NCBI GenBank assembly: GCA_964644845.1
Contig: CAZXXS010000115.1
Location: 1 to 31,039 of the forward strand
Length of the DNA stretch: 31,039 nt
Source: Geothermovivens sp964644845
GTDB lineage: Bacteria; Zhuqueibacterota; Zhuqueibacteria; Oleimicrobiales; Geothermoviventaceae
Direction: 5' to 3'
How positions within the stretch are numbered: position 1 is the first letter of the stretch; each line of letters opens with the position of its first letter. The notes below the pieces were generated by a model. It worked only from the letters and a program-made list of their open reading frames with translations. It searched no databases and had not been told where the DNA came from. A program made the translations under genes and the position numbers. Shown piece after piece: positions 23,822-31,039 of the stretch.

Positions 23822-23934
23822 AACTCGTGGGCAAAATCGTTGCTGAATGGGGGCAGTGTACGGGGAGGAACACCCAGTGCGCCTGGGGAGCAAAGCACCG
23901 GGCTACGGCAGAGGCACGCCCGCTGAAGCGGGCT
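23822..23934 (+). repeat. Tandem repeat unit C
   Basis: The left half matches unit A (GAATGGGGGCAGTGTACGGG). The right half has GCACCGGGCTACGGCAG and the perfect palindrome GCCCGCT-GA-AGCGGGC (23918-23933). The cores are spaced 117 and 112 bp apart. Confidence 0.75.
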
Positions 23935-24198
23935 GGTTCGAGGGGGGAAGCAGTTCCGGCGAAAGCACCGAAGACTCAGGGACCCGTCATCCCCCTCCGC
24001 AGAGCTGGGGTTCCTCTTCTCCGTGAATGCCATCCCCGTTTGCCTTCCCCAAAAACGCGGACGGGTAGAAACCGCGGTAGTGTTGGTCGTAGCGTGCTCC
24101 AGAGATTCAAACCGCACAGCATTGCTTCGCCGAACCGCGTGAACAGAAGTTCGCCGTTCGCATGCGGCCTCGTCCCCGGACAGTGCGTGTGCGACAGT

Positions 24199-27100
24199 TC
24201 AGCGAATGCGCACAACCTTCTGACGTGCCACCTGGTTGTCTGCACGCAGTTCGATCAGGTAGATGCCCGTCGGCACCTCGCGCCCAGCGTCGTCCCGCCC
24301 GTCCCAGCGGACCGTGTGCGCACCGTCCTCGAGGGCGCTGTCGAGCAGCTTACGGACCGGCTGGCCAAGCAAATTGTAGACGACAAGATGCACCTTTGAT
24401 TTACGCGGCAGATGGAACCGCACGGTGGTCCCCGGATTGAAGGGATTCGGGAACGCGGGTTCCAAACCGAATTCCCGCGGCTGCGGCGCGTTGCCCTGCA
24501 CACGGGTCGGCGTCGGATTTTGCAGCCAGCCGACACACCGTACCAATAACGTGCTCGCCGAGCTTTCGTAGGGACCTTTCACAGCCTCGATGCCGAATGT
24601 CAGGTAGATCAGGGCTGCTCCGGTCTGAGGGTCGTACCAGCGGATTCCGGCCCATTCATCCCGACGCCCGGCGTAAGCCAAAAAACCCACCGCGGGTTCC
24701 ACGGGCGCGACCACATCCGGCGAAATCGGATCCTCCGTTCCAGAGTTTCCCTTGAAGTACACGAACAACCGATCCCCAACGGGATCGCCGTGTTTCCCAA
24801 TGGTCATCTCCGCACTTGGGGAATCCGCGACGAACCGTGCATGCAGCACTTGAGTCAGGAAAAGCGAATCGTCCGGTTGTCGGCTCGCAGCGAGAGTTGC
24901 AGCCACGTTTTGCCCGGCAACCAGAACACGGCCACCGTTGGCCAGAAAACGGCGGATCTCTTGCCGTTCAGCATCCGTCAACACGCTGTCTCGAGCAGCA
25001 CCAGTAGACCAAATCAGCACGCCGTACCGGTTCGTGTTCACCTCCGGAGTACCCTGCGTGTCCACGTGCCAGGTATCCGCGTAAACCAGTGCCTCGTGAA
25101 ATGCACGCGTGTAAAACCGATCGTAGTCCGCACCACCGTCGTCGTCGACAAAAAGAACGTTTGGCTGCCCCAGAGGAATCACCAGACTGTCCTCAGCTTG
25201 GTAGCCACCTGCCATTGTCAGGTGAAAGCGAATAACCGCCAACCGCGGGGCGGCGTCAGCGCTTGCTTCGATCACGATCGGTTGAGCTGTACCCACAGTG
25301 TCTCCGTGCTCGAACGGACCCAGCGCTACCGAAACGGTCGAAGAAGACAGGTCGTCGCCTACTGGTTCCACTGCCAGGGTGAGGTCGTCCACACCTCGTC
25401 CCGCGTTTCGGTACCGCACGATGACACCGATGCTTTCACCCGGGTCCCAGCGGCCATTGCCATTTCCAGATACCTCCCGGTATTCCCAGGCAACCCTTTC
25501 CGGCACGGGTCGTGTGGCCTGCTTCTGTTCCATCAGAACGTCCTGGTCCGGATCCAGGATGACTTCGGAAGGTTCCCAAGGTACTTCGAAAGCAAAATCC
25601 AGCGAGCGGCCGTCCATCCAGCCGGTCCAAGTGAATGAAGAATCCTGGTTCCTGGCCAGAACCTTGACGGGAATTTGGAAGGCCCGCGGTCCTGTGGTCT
25701 GTACCTGCTCGAGGAAACCTTTCACGATGTACCCAAGCCCGGTGTCCGACTTCTGCGCCGTCCAGTCCCAGGAGACCACGGGATGTCCTGGTTCGTAAAT
25801 CCACTGCTGGAAAAACCAGCCCCAGTCCCGGCCCGTGTGCTCTTCGAATACGTGTTGCAAGTCTTCAGTGGTGGCTACACCGTAAGCGAAACGCTCCTTG
25901 TAGTCGCGAAGGGACGCAAAGAAAACGCTGTCGCCGACCAAACGCCGAAGCATGTGGAGAACACACGCTCCCTTGTCGTACACCACACCGACGATCACTC
26001 TGCTGCCCGGGTAACGGTAGATCGGTGCCATTTGCGTCAGGGCTACCGTCATCGTGCTGTTCATGAACGTCCTGTACGCGTCTGGCCCGTACCGTTGTTC
26101 AAGCCAGAGACCTTCCGCAAGGGTTGCGAACCCCTCATTCAGCCAGACGTGGCCAAATTCCTTCGGCGAAATGCAATCGCCCCACCACTGATGCGAAAGC
26201 TCGTGCACCACGACCAGATCCGCACGGTGGTGCCCTGTGAAATAGGCATCGTTCAGCATCGTCACGGTCTGATCCTCCATCCCGCCCCACGGCCCACCGT
26301 ACTGAACCTGCCCGTATTTTTCGCGCACGAACGGGTATTCGCCCCAGAGAGAAGCGTAGGTCTGAATGGCAGGCACCGTGATGTTCAGGTCTTCCTTGGC
26401 CGCGTTGTAGCTGTCCGGGTACAGAAAATCGATCACAGGCATGGTGTCGCCCGCTACTGAAACGTAGGGCTCTTCGAAGATCCGAAAATCGGCCACACCA
26501 ATGGCCATCAGGTACGTGGTGATGGGGTAGCTCTCGTGCCAGAAAAAGGTGCGCGTACCGTCGCCATTCTCCTGGACACTCCGCAGAACGCCGTTCGACG
26601 CCACCACAAGGGGCTTAGGTACCGTAATGATCATGTCAACGGAATCCGCCTTGTCGCCCGGGTAGTCGCGGCAGGGAAACCAGCATCGTGCGTAGTAGGG
26701 TTCGTTGTCGGAGAAAACGGAAGGGTGTCCGTTCACCTGCCCCCAGGAGAAAACGGGAAAGTTGTCCTCCGCTCTTGGGCGACCCCGGTAACTCACAGCC
26801 ACCCGAAGGGTCTCGCCGCGGGTGTAGGGACGGTCCAGCGTCAGCAAAAGACTGTCCGGTCGTACAGTCGCACCAACTGCTGCCAGGCCAACTGAGTCCA
26901 CGGCCATGTTGTTCGTGCAGAAATCCAGTCCAACGTGGCGCAGGGTGTCGGCCAGCACCCGAAGTCCGATCTGGGTTGTGCCGATGATTTCGCGCCGTTC
27001 GAAATCAATCCGAAGTGCGACGCGGTAGGTTGTCACGTCGAAATCGTTCCAGGACAACTGCGGCATCTCAGCCGCAGCCTGGAGGCGTTTCATTTCGGCA

Positions 27101-27240
27101 GCCCGAAATCGATTGCGAAGCTCAATCTGCTTCTGAACTTGCTGCTGAACCTGTTTCGTGTCCAGCAAGTTCCCGGAGGCTTCGGCCTGTACGGCAAACA
27201 GCGCGAGTAGAATTAGCAACAGAAAAACTCGTCTTGACAT
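24199..27240 (-). CDS. Secreted M1 family metallo-aminopeptidase with C-terminal sorting domain
   Basis: A 1013-residue exported zinc aminopeptidase that removes N-terminal residues from peptides outside the cytoplasm. The ATG at 27240 has GGAGG (27246-27250) five bases upstream and opens into a signal peptide (RRVFLLLILLALFAVQAEA). Residues about 50-245 are the N-terminal beta-saddle. GGMEDQ (319-324, Glu322) stands for the GxMEN exopeptidase motif with Asn changed to Asp. Zinc site: H346ELSH with His346, His350 and Glu369 (WLNEGFA), general base Glu347. After the catalytic part come a beta-sandwich (GNGNGRWDPGES), a Rossmann-like module (NVLFVDDDGGADYDRF, then FLANGGRVLVAGQN) and a C-terminal FlgD-like/type IX sorting domain of about 90 residues (AFPNPFNPGTTVRF, VVYNLLGQPV, PTGIYLIEL). 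The last implies export and surface attachment through a T9SS-like route. Confidence 0.94.
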   Translation of the reverse strand: MSRRVFLLLILLALFAVQAEASGNLLDTKQVQQQVQKQIELRNRFRAAEMKRLQAAAEMPQLSWNDFDVTTYRVALRIDFERREIIGTTQIGLRVLADTLRHVGLDFCTNNMAVDSVGLAAVGATVRPDSLLLTLDRPYTRGETLRVAVSYRGRPRAEDNFPVFSWGQVNGHPSVFSDNEPYYARCWFPCRDYPGDKADSVDMIITVPKPLVVASNGVLRSVQENGDGTRTFFWHESYPITTYLMAIGVADFRIFEEPYVSVAGDTMPVIDFLYPDSYNAAKEDLNITVPAIQTYASLWGEYPFVREKYGQVQYGGPWGGMEDQTVTMLNDAYFTGHHRADLVVVHELSHQWWGDCISPKEFGHVWLNEGFATLAEGLWLEQRYGPDAYRTFMNSTMTVALTQMAPIYRYPGSRVIVGVVYDKGACVLHMLRRLVGDSVFFASLRDYKERFAYGVATTEDLQHVFEEHTGRDWGWFFQQWIYEPGHPVVSWDWTAQKSDTGLGYIVKGFLEQVQTTGPRAFQIPVKVLARNQDSSFTWTGWMDGRSLDFAFEVPWEPSEVILDPDQDVLMEQKQATRPVPERVAWEYREVSGNGNGRWDPGESIGVIVRYRNAGRGVDDLTLAVEPVGDDLSSSTVSVALGPFEHGDTVGTAQPIVIEASADAAPRLAVIRFHLTMAGGYQAEDSLVIPLGQPNVLFVDDDGGADYDRFYTRAFHEALVYADTWHVDTQGTPEVNTNRYGVLIWSTGAARDSVLTDAERQEIRRFLANGGRVLVAGQNVAATLAASRQPDDSLFLTQVLHARFVADSPSAEMTIGKHGDPVGDRLFVYFKGNSGTEDPISPDVVAPVEPAVGFLAYAGRRDEWAGIRWYDPQTGAALIYLTFGIEAVKGPYESSASTLLVRCVGWLQNPTPTRVQGNAPQPREFGLEPAFPNPFNPGTTVRFHLPRKSKVHLVVYNLLGQPVRKLLDSALEDGAHTVRWDGRDDAGREVPTGIYLIELRADNQVARQKVVRIR

Positions 27241-27245
27241 CACGT

Positions 27246-27250
27246 CCTCC
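27246..27250 (-). promoter_or_regulatory. Ribosome binding site deciding the M1 peptidase start
   Basis: GGAGG five bases before ATG 27240. An in-frame ATG at 27324 lacks a site and would bury the signal peptide. Confidence 0.8.
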
Positions 27251-27369
27251 AGACGGTCTTGTACGCTCAGTCGAGAACCCGGTCCCGATTCCGCTGGCTT
27301 TGGCCAGAACGGCAAAGAGGTCAACAGAAAGGACGAGAAAGCAGTCGGAAAGGTTGCACTGCGACCGCA

Positions 27370-27386
27370 GGTTTTCAGCGAAAACC
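27370..27386. repeat. Perfect inverted repeat upstream of the M1 peptidase
   Basis: GGTTTTC-AGC-GAAAACC, 7-bp arms and 3-nt loop, about 130 bp before the M1 start. It could be an operator or a small bidirectional hairpin. Confidence 0.4.
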
Positions 27387-27745
27387 CACCGCGAGCGCGT
27401 CAAGATGCACAGCCGGGCTCACCGATCGCTGAACATCTGCCGACACGAACCACACTACGTCAGACGAGTCAAACTCCCGCGTTGCTCGCCTCTGGTCAGA
27501 AGGCCTCCCGGGCGGCTCCTCCGTAGCTCAGCACGTAATCGGTCCGTGCCTGGTTCGAACGCGCGGGGTCTCTGGGGTCAACAGCTGCCCGCCGGGGGCG
27601 AATCGAAATCCCGCCCCGCCCCCCAGCGCAAGGACCACGCCTGACACGGCTCCCTTCTACTCCACCCTTTCTTTTCTCCGGAAGGCGGGAACACGCTTCA
27701 ACAGCCGTTCCTGTTGCCGAGGCAAAACGTGGACTCGTTTCGGCA

Positions 27746-29818
27746 CTACCACACTTCGTTGCGCACCATCTTTTCGATCGGCCACGGAGAGCCTCCGCCG
27801 CCGAGGTAGCGGCTGAACCAGTCCAGATGGGCTGCGTAGTACAGGGGCATCGACTTCACGTAGTTGGGCCAGTGACCGTCGTGCTTGAACACGATCAGCC
27901 GAGACGGCACACCCTGCCGCTGGAGCGCCGTGAAAAATTGCAGGCTCTGGGTGTACGGCACGCGAAAATCCAGCTCTCCCGTGATGACCAGGCAGGGCGT
28001 CTTGAAATTCGGCACAAAGTTCGACGGGCTGAACTTCTCGTACAGGTCCGAGGTCCACGGTGTCCCTTTCATGTCCCATTCCGGAAACCAGAGCTCCTCC
28101 GTGGCACCGTACATCGAGCGAAGGTCGTACACGCCCATCATGGCCACCAGGCATTTGAAGCGATCCGTATGCCCCTCCAGCCACATCATGGCGTAGCCGC
28201 CCCAGCTCCAGCCCATTGCGCCCATCCGATTTTCATCCACCCACGGCAGGGCAGCCAGCGCGTCGGTCACTTTGGCCACGTCGACCATCACTTTGCCGCC
28301 CCAATCCCCGGAAATAGCTTCGGTGAACTTCTGGCCGTAGCCCGTGGAGCCGTGCGGATTCGGAAAAGCCACCACGTACCCAGCTCCGGGGTACACCTGC
28401 CAGTCGCCTCTGAAGGCATCGGCCCACTGACTTTGCGGTCCGCCGTGCACGTTGAGAATCAGGGGGTATTTCTTCTTCGGGTCGAAATTGTGGGGTTTCA
28501 CGATGAAAACGTGTACACTGTCGCCGTCCGCACCCAGCACCCACATTTCCTCCGCGGGGCGAATGTCCACTTCCTGCTCAATCTTCTCGTTGAAATGCGT
28601 CAGTTTGGTGCGCTTTGTCCCCTTGGTCGTGGCCCGGTAGATCTCGCGGGGATGAGCCACCGAACGGCGGACGTAGACAAACCACTTGCCGTCTGGCGCG
28701 ATTTCAAACATGTCGATGGTCTTGTCGTCGAGCACCAGGCTGATTTTCTCGCTGCGCAAATCGACTTTGTAGAGCGGGAAATGGCCCCGAACTTCACCGA
28801 TGAAGTAGAGGGCTTTCGAGTCGGGCGCCCAGCGGAAATCGTCGACCCAATTGTCGAAGCTTTCCGTCAACACGCGCTTCTGGCCCGTTTTCCGATCGTA
28901 CACGGCCAGGCGAAATTTGTCCGACTCGTAACCGGGAACTTTCTGCATTCGGTAAGCAATGTAGCGACCGTCTGGCGAGTAGAGGGGATCGGCATCGTAG
29001 GCCGGGTTGTCCTTCGTGATGCAGACCGGTTCTCCACCGTCCACGGGGACAATCCAAAGATCCTTGTTCGTCGAAAGCGCCTGGTCCTTGTCGTGGTTGC
29101 TGACAAAACAGAGTTCCTTGCCGTCCGGCGAAAAAACGTAGCCGCGTCCTCCTCCCAGCGAAAAAGGCGGCGAATCGAATTTCCCGGGTGTCAGGTCGCG
29201 GACTTTTCCGCTGTCCACGTCCACCACAAACGTGTGAGTTACTTTGCCGTCTTTCCAGAAAGTCCAGTGGCGGTAAAGCAACGCATCCGCCAGATGTGCC
29301 TGGATGGGCCCTTCGTCCATCTTTTCCTGGATTTTCTTGTTGCAGGAATCGCAAGCGCCGCACTCGGGGAACACTTTCGATGAAAATGCAATCAACTTCC
29401 CCGTTGGGGACCACACCGGGTCCGCAACACCTGTGGACAAGCTCGTCAGCTTACGCGGTTCCCCACCGTCCACCGGGAGCAGCCAGATTTGGGTACCATC
29501 CTCCCGGTTTGAGAGGAAAAGCAGGGTTTTGCCGTCCGGCGACCAGCGAGGGTGCCAGTCCGCTTTCTCAGAACGCGTGAGCTGACGCACCCCCGAGCCG
29601 TCAGCGTTCATCACGTAGATGTCGGAGTTGCTCTTGCCTTCGTGCAGTTTGTACGTGACCACAACGAAGGCGATCTTCCGTCCGTCTGGCGAAATCTGCG
29701 GATCGGTGACGTTCTTGATACGGTAAAGATCCTCGATCGTGAACGGCTTTGTTCCGGCGTGGGCAAAAGAAGCTAAGAGCAGAAGTATGCCCATCACAAC
29801 AACAGCAATTTTCCGCAT
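27746..29818 (-). CDS. Exported S9 family peptidase (prolyl oligopeptidase / DPP5-like)
   Basis: A 690-residue serine peptidase acting on short peptides, probably in the periplasm. The ATG at 29818 follows AAGGAGG (29824-29830) by five bases; the upstream ATG at 29833 overlaps that site and is not used. Signal peptide: RKIAVVVMGILLLLASFAHA. Residues about 25-425 form a beta-propeller of TolB/PD40-like blades (ISPDGRKIAFV, WSPDGKTLLFLSN, YSPDGRYIAYR, WAPDSKALYFIG). An insertion has CGACDSC, which could form disulfides. Residues about 430-690 are an alpha/beta hydrolase with VHGGPQSQW and the triad Ser538 (GWSWGGYA), Asp617 (GELDFRVP) and His649 (HDGHWP). GWSWGGY is typical of S9C/DPP5-type enzymes. 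With the adjacent M1 enzyme it suggests peptide scavenging. Confidence 0.94.
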   Translation of the reverse strand: MRKIAVVVMGILLLLASFAHAGTKPFTIEDLYRIKNVTDPQISPDGRKIAFVVVTYKLHEGKSNSDIYVMNADGSGVRQLTRSEKADWHPRWSPDGKTLLFLSNREDGTQIWLLPVDGGEPRKLTSLSTGVADPVWSPTGKLIAFSSKVFPECGACDSCNKKIQEKMDEGPIQAHLADALLYRHWTFWKDGKVTHTFVVDVDSGKVRDLTPGKFDSPPFSLGGGRGYVFSPDGKELCFVSNHDKDQALSTNKDLWIVPVDGGEPVCITKDNPAYDADPLYSPDGRYIAYRMQKVPGYESDKFRLAVYDRKTGQKRVLTESFDNWVDDFRWAPDSKALYFIGEVRGHFPLYKVDLRSEKISLVLDDKTIDMFEIAPDGKWFVYVRRSVAHPREIYRATTKGTKRTKLTHFNEKIEQEVDIRPAEEMWVLGADGDSVHVFIVKPHNFDPKKKYPLILNVHGGPQSQWADAFRGDWQVYPGAGYVVAFPNPHGSTGYGQKFTEAISGDWGGKVMVDVAKVTDALAALPWVDENRMGAMGWSWGGYAMMWLEGHTDRFKCLVAMMGVYDLRSMYGATEELWFPEWDMKGTPWTSDLYEKFSPSNFVPNFKTPCLVITGELDFRVPYTQSLQFFTALQRQGVPSRLIVFKHDGHWPNYVKSMPLYYAAHLDWFSRYLGGGGSPWPIEKMVRNEVW

Positions 29819-29823
29819 GTCGA

Positions 29824-29830
29824 CCTCCTT
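29824..29830 (-). promoter_or_regulatory. Ribosome binding site deciding the S9 peptidase start
   Basis: AAGGAGG five bases before ATG 29818, itself overlapping the upstream in-frame ATG at 29833. Confidence 0.85.
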
Positions 29831-29898
29831 CATGCGTTCAAGAACAGGTGCATCACCTTGCTGTGTACGTGAAACCTATCCAGGGTAACATCCAGAGC

Positions 29899-29912
29899 TT
29901 TGAGTCCTCAAA
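29899..29912. promoter_or_regulatory. Palindromic site upstream of the S9 peptidase
   Basis: TTTGAG-TC-CTCAAA is a perfect 6-bp inverted repeat with a 2-bp centre, about 80 bp before the S9 start. It resembles a dimeric regulator site; no regulator is identified. Confidence 0.35.
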
Positions 29913-30148
29913 ATGCACTTGAAAAGCCAGATCCGCCGAGACGCGTCTTCCCACGAAACGCAGTCCACCTCCTGGCCAAAAGGTGCTGGCCTCGAGTGAA
30001 TGTAGCTTTCCACCAGGAGTGTTGCGGTCCGTACGCGACGGCGGTGGGCTCTTCATCCGACGTTGCTTCGTCGGCGTCATCCACCGTGGACACATACCTC
30101 GGCAGTTCATGTGCAGCGACATTCAGCGCCGGGTACCTCCCTCTGTCA

Positions 30149-30184
30149 GGGACCTTCCGAAACCGAACGCTCCACGGAAGGCCC
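30149..30184 (-). terminator. Hairpin downstream of the HEPN gene
   Basis: On the minus strand GGG-CCTTCCG pairs with CGGAAGG-T-CCC (10 bp with one bulge, 15-nt loop). It lies about 65 bp after the HEPN stop. No T-run follows, so a terminator function is uncertain. Confidence 0.35.
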
Positions 30185-30248
30185 AACTGATCTGCACACG
30201 CCGCCTACTTGATCGGGAAAACAAAACCGTCTCGATCCAGCGTATTTC

Positions 30249-30659
30249 TCACAGATCGCGTTCAAGGTAATCCCGCAGGGTACTCTCCACTGCTGCCACA
30301 AATCGCCTCGCCCCAGCCAGCAGCTCGTCGACTTGTTGTTCATCCAATTCCAGTAGATCACGGTAGTCCCCCATCTGGCGCAGCTCAAAGGCTCTGTGAA
30401 ACAAACGGCTGAACTCCTTTGGAAAACGCCCTGTCTTGACGAAAAGAAGATCGAAGAGGGATAACACGCCGGAGTGTTTCGAGGCCCCTTTTCCTTGCGT
30501 CAGCAGCATTGCCAAAGCGGCATAAAACATGGCGTAGTAGGCCCGATTGGCGACGCTCCACAAACTCCCTCCCTGTCCGCGAAGCAGCTCTGCGTCCCGC
30601 AGCGTTGACTTCGCACGTTCCATTCGGTACTGAATCAGATCCGTTTGAGCAGCGTTCAT
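30249..30659 (-). CDS. HEPN domain protein (MNT-associated, COG2250-like)
   Basis: A 136-residue all-helical HEPN protein. The signature is NRAYYAMFYAALAMLL (about residues 38-53), followed by SKHSGVLSLF and ELRQMGDYRDL, as in the COG2250-type HEPN family. HEPN proteins paired with minimal nucleotidyltransferases form toxin-antitoxin or stress modules. In the characterised HepT/MntA pair the HEPN partner is an RNase with an RX4-6H motif, silenced by AMP transfer from MNT. Here no R-x4-6-H is present, so RNase activity is doubtful. The ATG at 30659 overlaps the MNT stop (ATGA), giving coupled translation. Cytoplasmic; the mode of action is unknown for this copy. Confidence 0.88.
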   Translation of the reverse strand: MNAAQTDLIQYRMERAKSTLRDAELLRGQGGSLWSVANRAYYAMFYAALAMLLTQGKGASKHSGVLSLFDLLFVKTGRFPKEFSRLFHRAFELRQMGDYRDLLELDEQQVDELLAGARRFVAAVESTLRDYLERDL

Positions 30660-30985
30660 ATCACAACGCTCTCCCTCTCAACGCTTTGCCAGAATGGCGA
30701 CGGTTTCAGCCTCTCTATCTCAGCCCGACCTACAGGAGTCACGGACAAAACGCAACCCGCTTCGAACCCCACCTCCCAGGCAAGATCCAGAAGTGTGTCC
30801 AGCACGGCCGAGTTCAGGGACGGTACCACCACGACAACATCAATGTCGGATTCTTCAGTCGCTTCGCCCCGCACGTAGGAGCCGAACAATCGAACTTCCA
30901 CCGGGAAACCCAATCTACGCTCGACCCGTCTACGAAATTCCCTGACAACGCGTTCAACGTTTTTGATTGTTCGTCTCCCAGACAT
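30656..30985 (-). CDS. Minimal nucleotidyltransferase (MNT) domain protein
   Basis: A 109-residue Pol-beta-superfamily nucleotidyltransferase. The core motif is FGSYVRGEATEESDIDVVV: GS followed by D-x-D, which binds the nucleotide triphosphate and metal. A preceding helix/strand (VERRLGFPVEVRLFG) and the following strand are as expected. A clear third acidic residue is not seen in GCVLSVTPVGRAEIE. The ATG at 30985 has GGAGG nine bases upstream; the gene precedes and overlaps the HEPN gene by 4 nt. By analogy with MntA it may transfer AMP to the HEPN partner. Only 54 bases lie upstream in the window, so no promoter can be assigned. Confidence 0.9.
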   Translation of the reverse strand: MSGRRTIKNVERVVREFRRRVERRLGFPVEVRLFGSYVRGEATEESDIDVVVVVPSLNSAVLDTLLDLAWEVGFEAGCVLSVTPVGRAEIERLKPSPFWQSVERESVVI

Positions 30986-31039
30986 GCGCCCGATCCTCCA
31001 CGCTTGGATGGCAAATCTGTTCCCACAGACACCCAGTTC

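Larger units (their letters stand above)
23559..24198. other. Convergent intergenic region with tandem repeats
   Basis: It separates the ends of the third kinase and the M1 peptidase. Bases 23584-23934 are three diverged tandem units with palindromic cores. The rest (23935-24198) shows nothing recognisable. Confidence 0.6.
27241..27745. other. Intergenic region upstream of the M1 peptidase
   Basis: About 500 bp between the S9 stop and the M1 start, both on the minus strand. It contains a perfect 7-bp inverted repeat, GGTTTTC-AGC-GAAAACC (27370-27386), and a tRNA-like fragment (27517-27557) judged not to be a tRNA. No promoter of good quality was found; TTGACC and TTGACG occur without a fitting -10. 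No gene is seen. Confidence 0.5.
29819..30248. other. Intergenic region upstream of the S9 peptidase
   Basis: About 430 bp with no supported gene. It holds a 14-bp palindromic site (29899-29912) and a bulged hairpin (30149-30184) between the HEPN stop and the S9 start. Confidence 0.5.

Noticed and set aside
23584..23934. Possible CRISPR array
   Set aside because: Units are about 115 bp, diverged and mosaic, not short identical repeats with unique spacers; no cas gene is nearby.
27517..27557. tRNA-like fragments: TAGCTCAG followed by GGTTCGAA
   Set aside because: The D-arm-like and T-arm-like strings are only about 20 bases apart, leaving no room for an anticodon arm. No acceptor stem can be formed.
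27827..29383. 518-residue plus-strand protein opposite the S9 peptidase
   Set aside because: Antisense shadow of a gene with a complete catalytic triad.

Overview
The window reads as chromosomal DNA of a G+C-rich Gram-negative bacterium of the FCB superphylum, most likely a candidate-division KSB1/Calditrichota-type lineage. The evidence is a TonB receptor with an N-terminal carboxypeptidase-regulatory-like domain, and an M1 peptidase ending in the type IX-style (FlgD-like) C-terminal sorting domain that begins with a PAFPNPFNPGTTV motif. It also has several Sec-exported hydrolases. The phylum assignment is inference from protein style only; there is no rRNA here.

Layout. 1-5631 (minus strand): a secreted, FnIII-like protein cut by the window edge, preceded by its TonB-dependent receptor with a clear sigma70-type promoter, and further upstream a small lipoprotein. 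5632-7294: a long gene-free stretch with several perfect hairpins. 7295-11062 (plus): a secreted toroid-type polysaccharide-active protein of unassigned family, then a staphylococcal-nuclease-like protein overlapping nagA by 4 nt. 11184-13793 (minus): an exported GH2 beta-mannosidase convergent with nagA. 14986-23558 (plus): three tandem paralogous membrane sensor kinases. 23584-23934: a tandem repeat of about 115 bp with palindromic cores. 24199-29818 (minus): an M1 aminopeptidase and an S9 (DPP5-like) peptidase. 30249-30985 (minus): a HEPN/MNT gene pair.

The most unusual part is the kinase array. Each protein has an export signal, a periplasmic domain of about 450 residues with five DxDxDG (FG-GAP/VCBS-like) motifs, one membrane helix, a PAS-like domain, a DHp-like helical region and a HATPase domain. 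Only the third keeps the phospho-accepting histidine (HEIKNP). The first two have arginine at that exact site, at the same residue number, and show different degrees of decay in the ATP-lid (G2) box. This looks like one active kinase with two pseudokinase partners; no response regulator is encoded in the window.

Functionally the rest fits scavenging of complex organic matter: outer-membrane import (TonB receptor plus secreted partner), glycan breakdown (toroid enzyme, beta-mannosidase, NagA for GlcNAc-6-P) and peptide breakdown (M1, S9). No rRNA, intact tRNA, insertion sequence, phage gene or CRISPR array was found.
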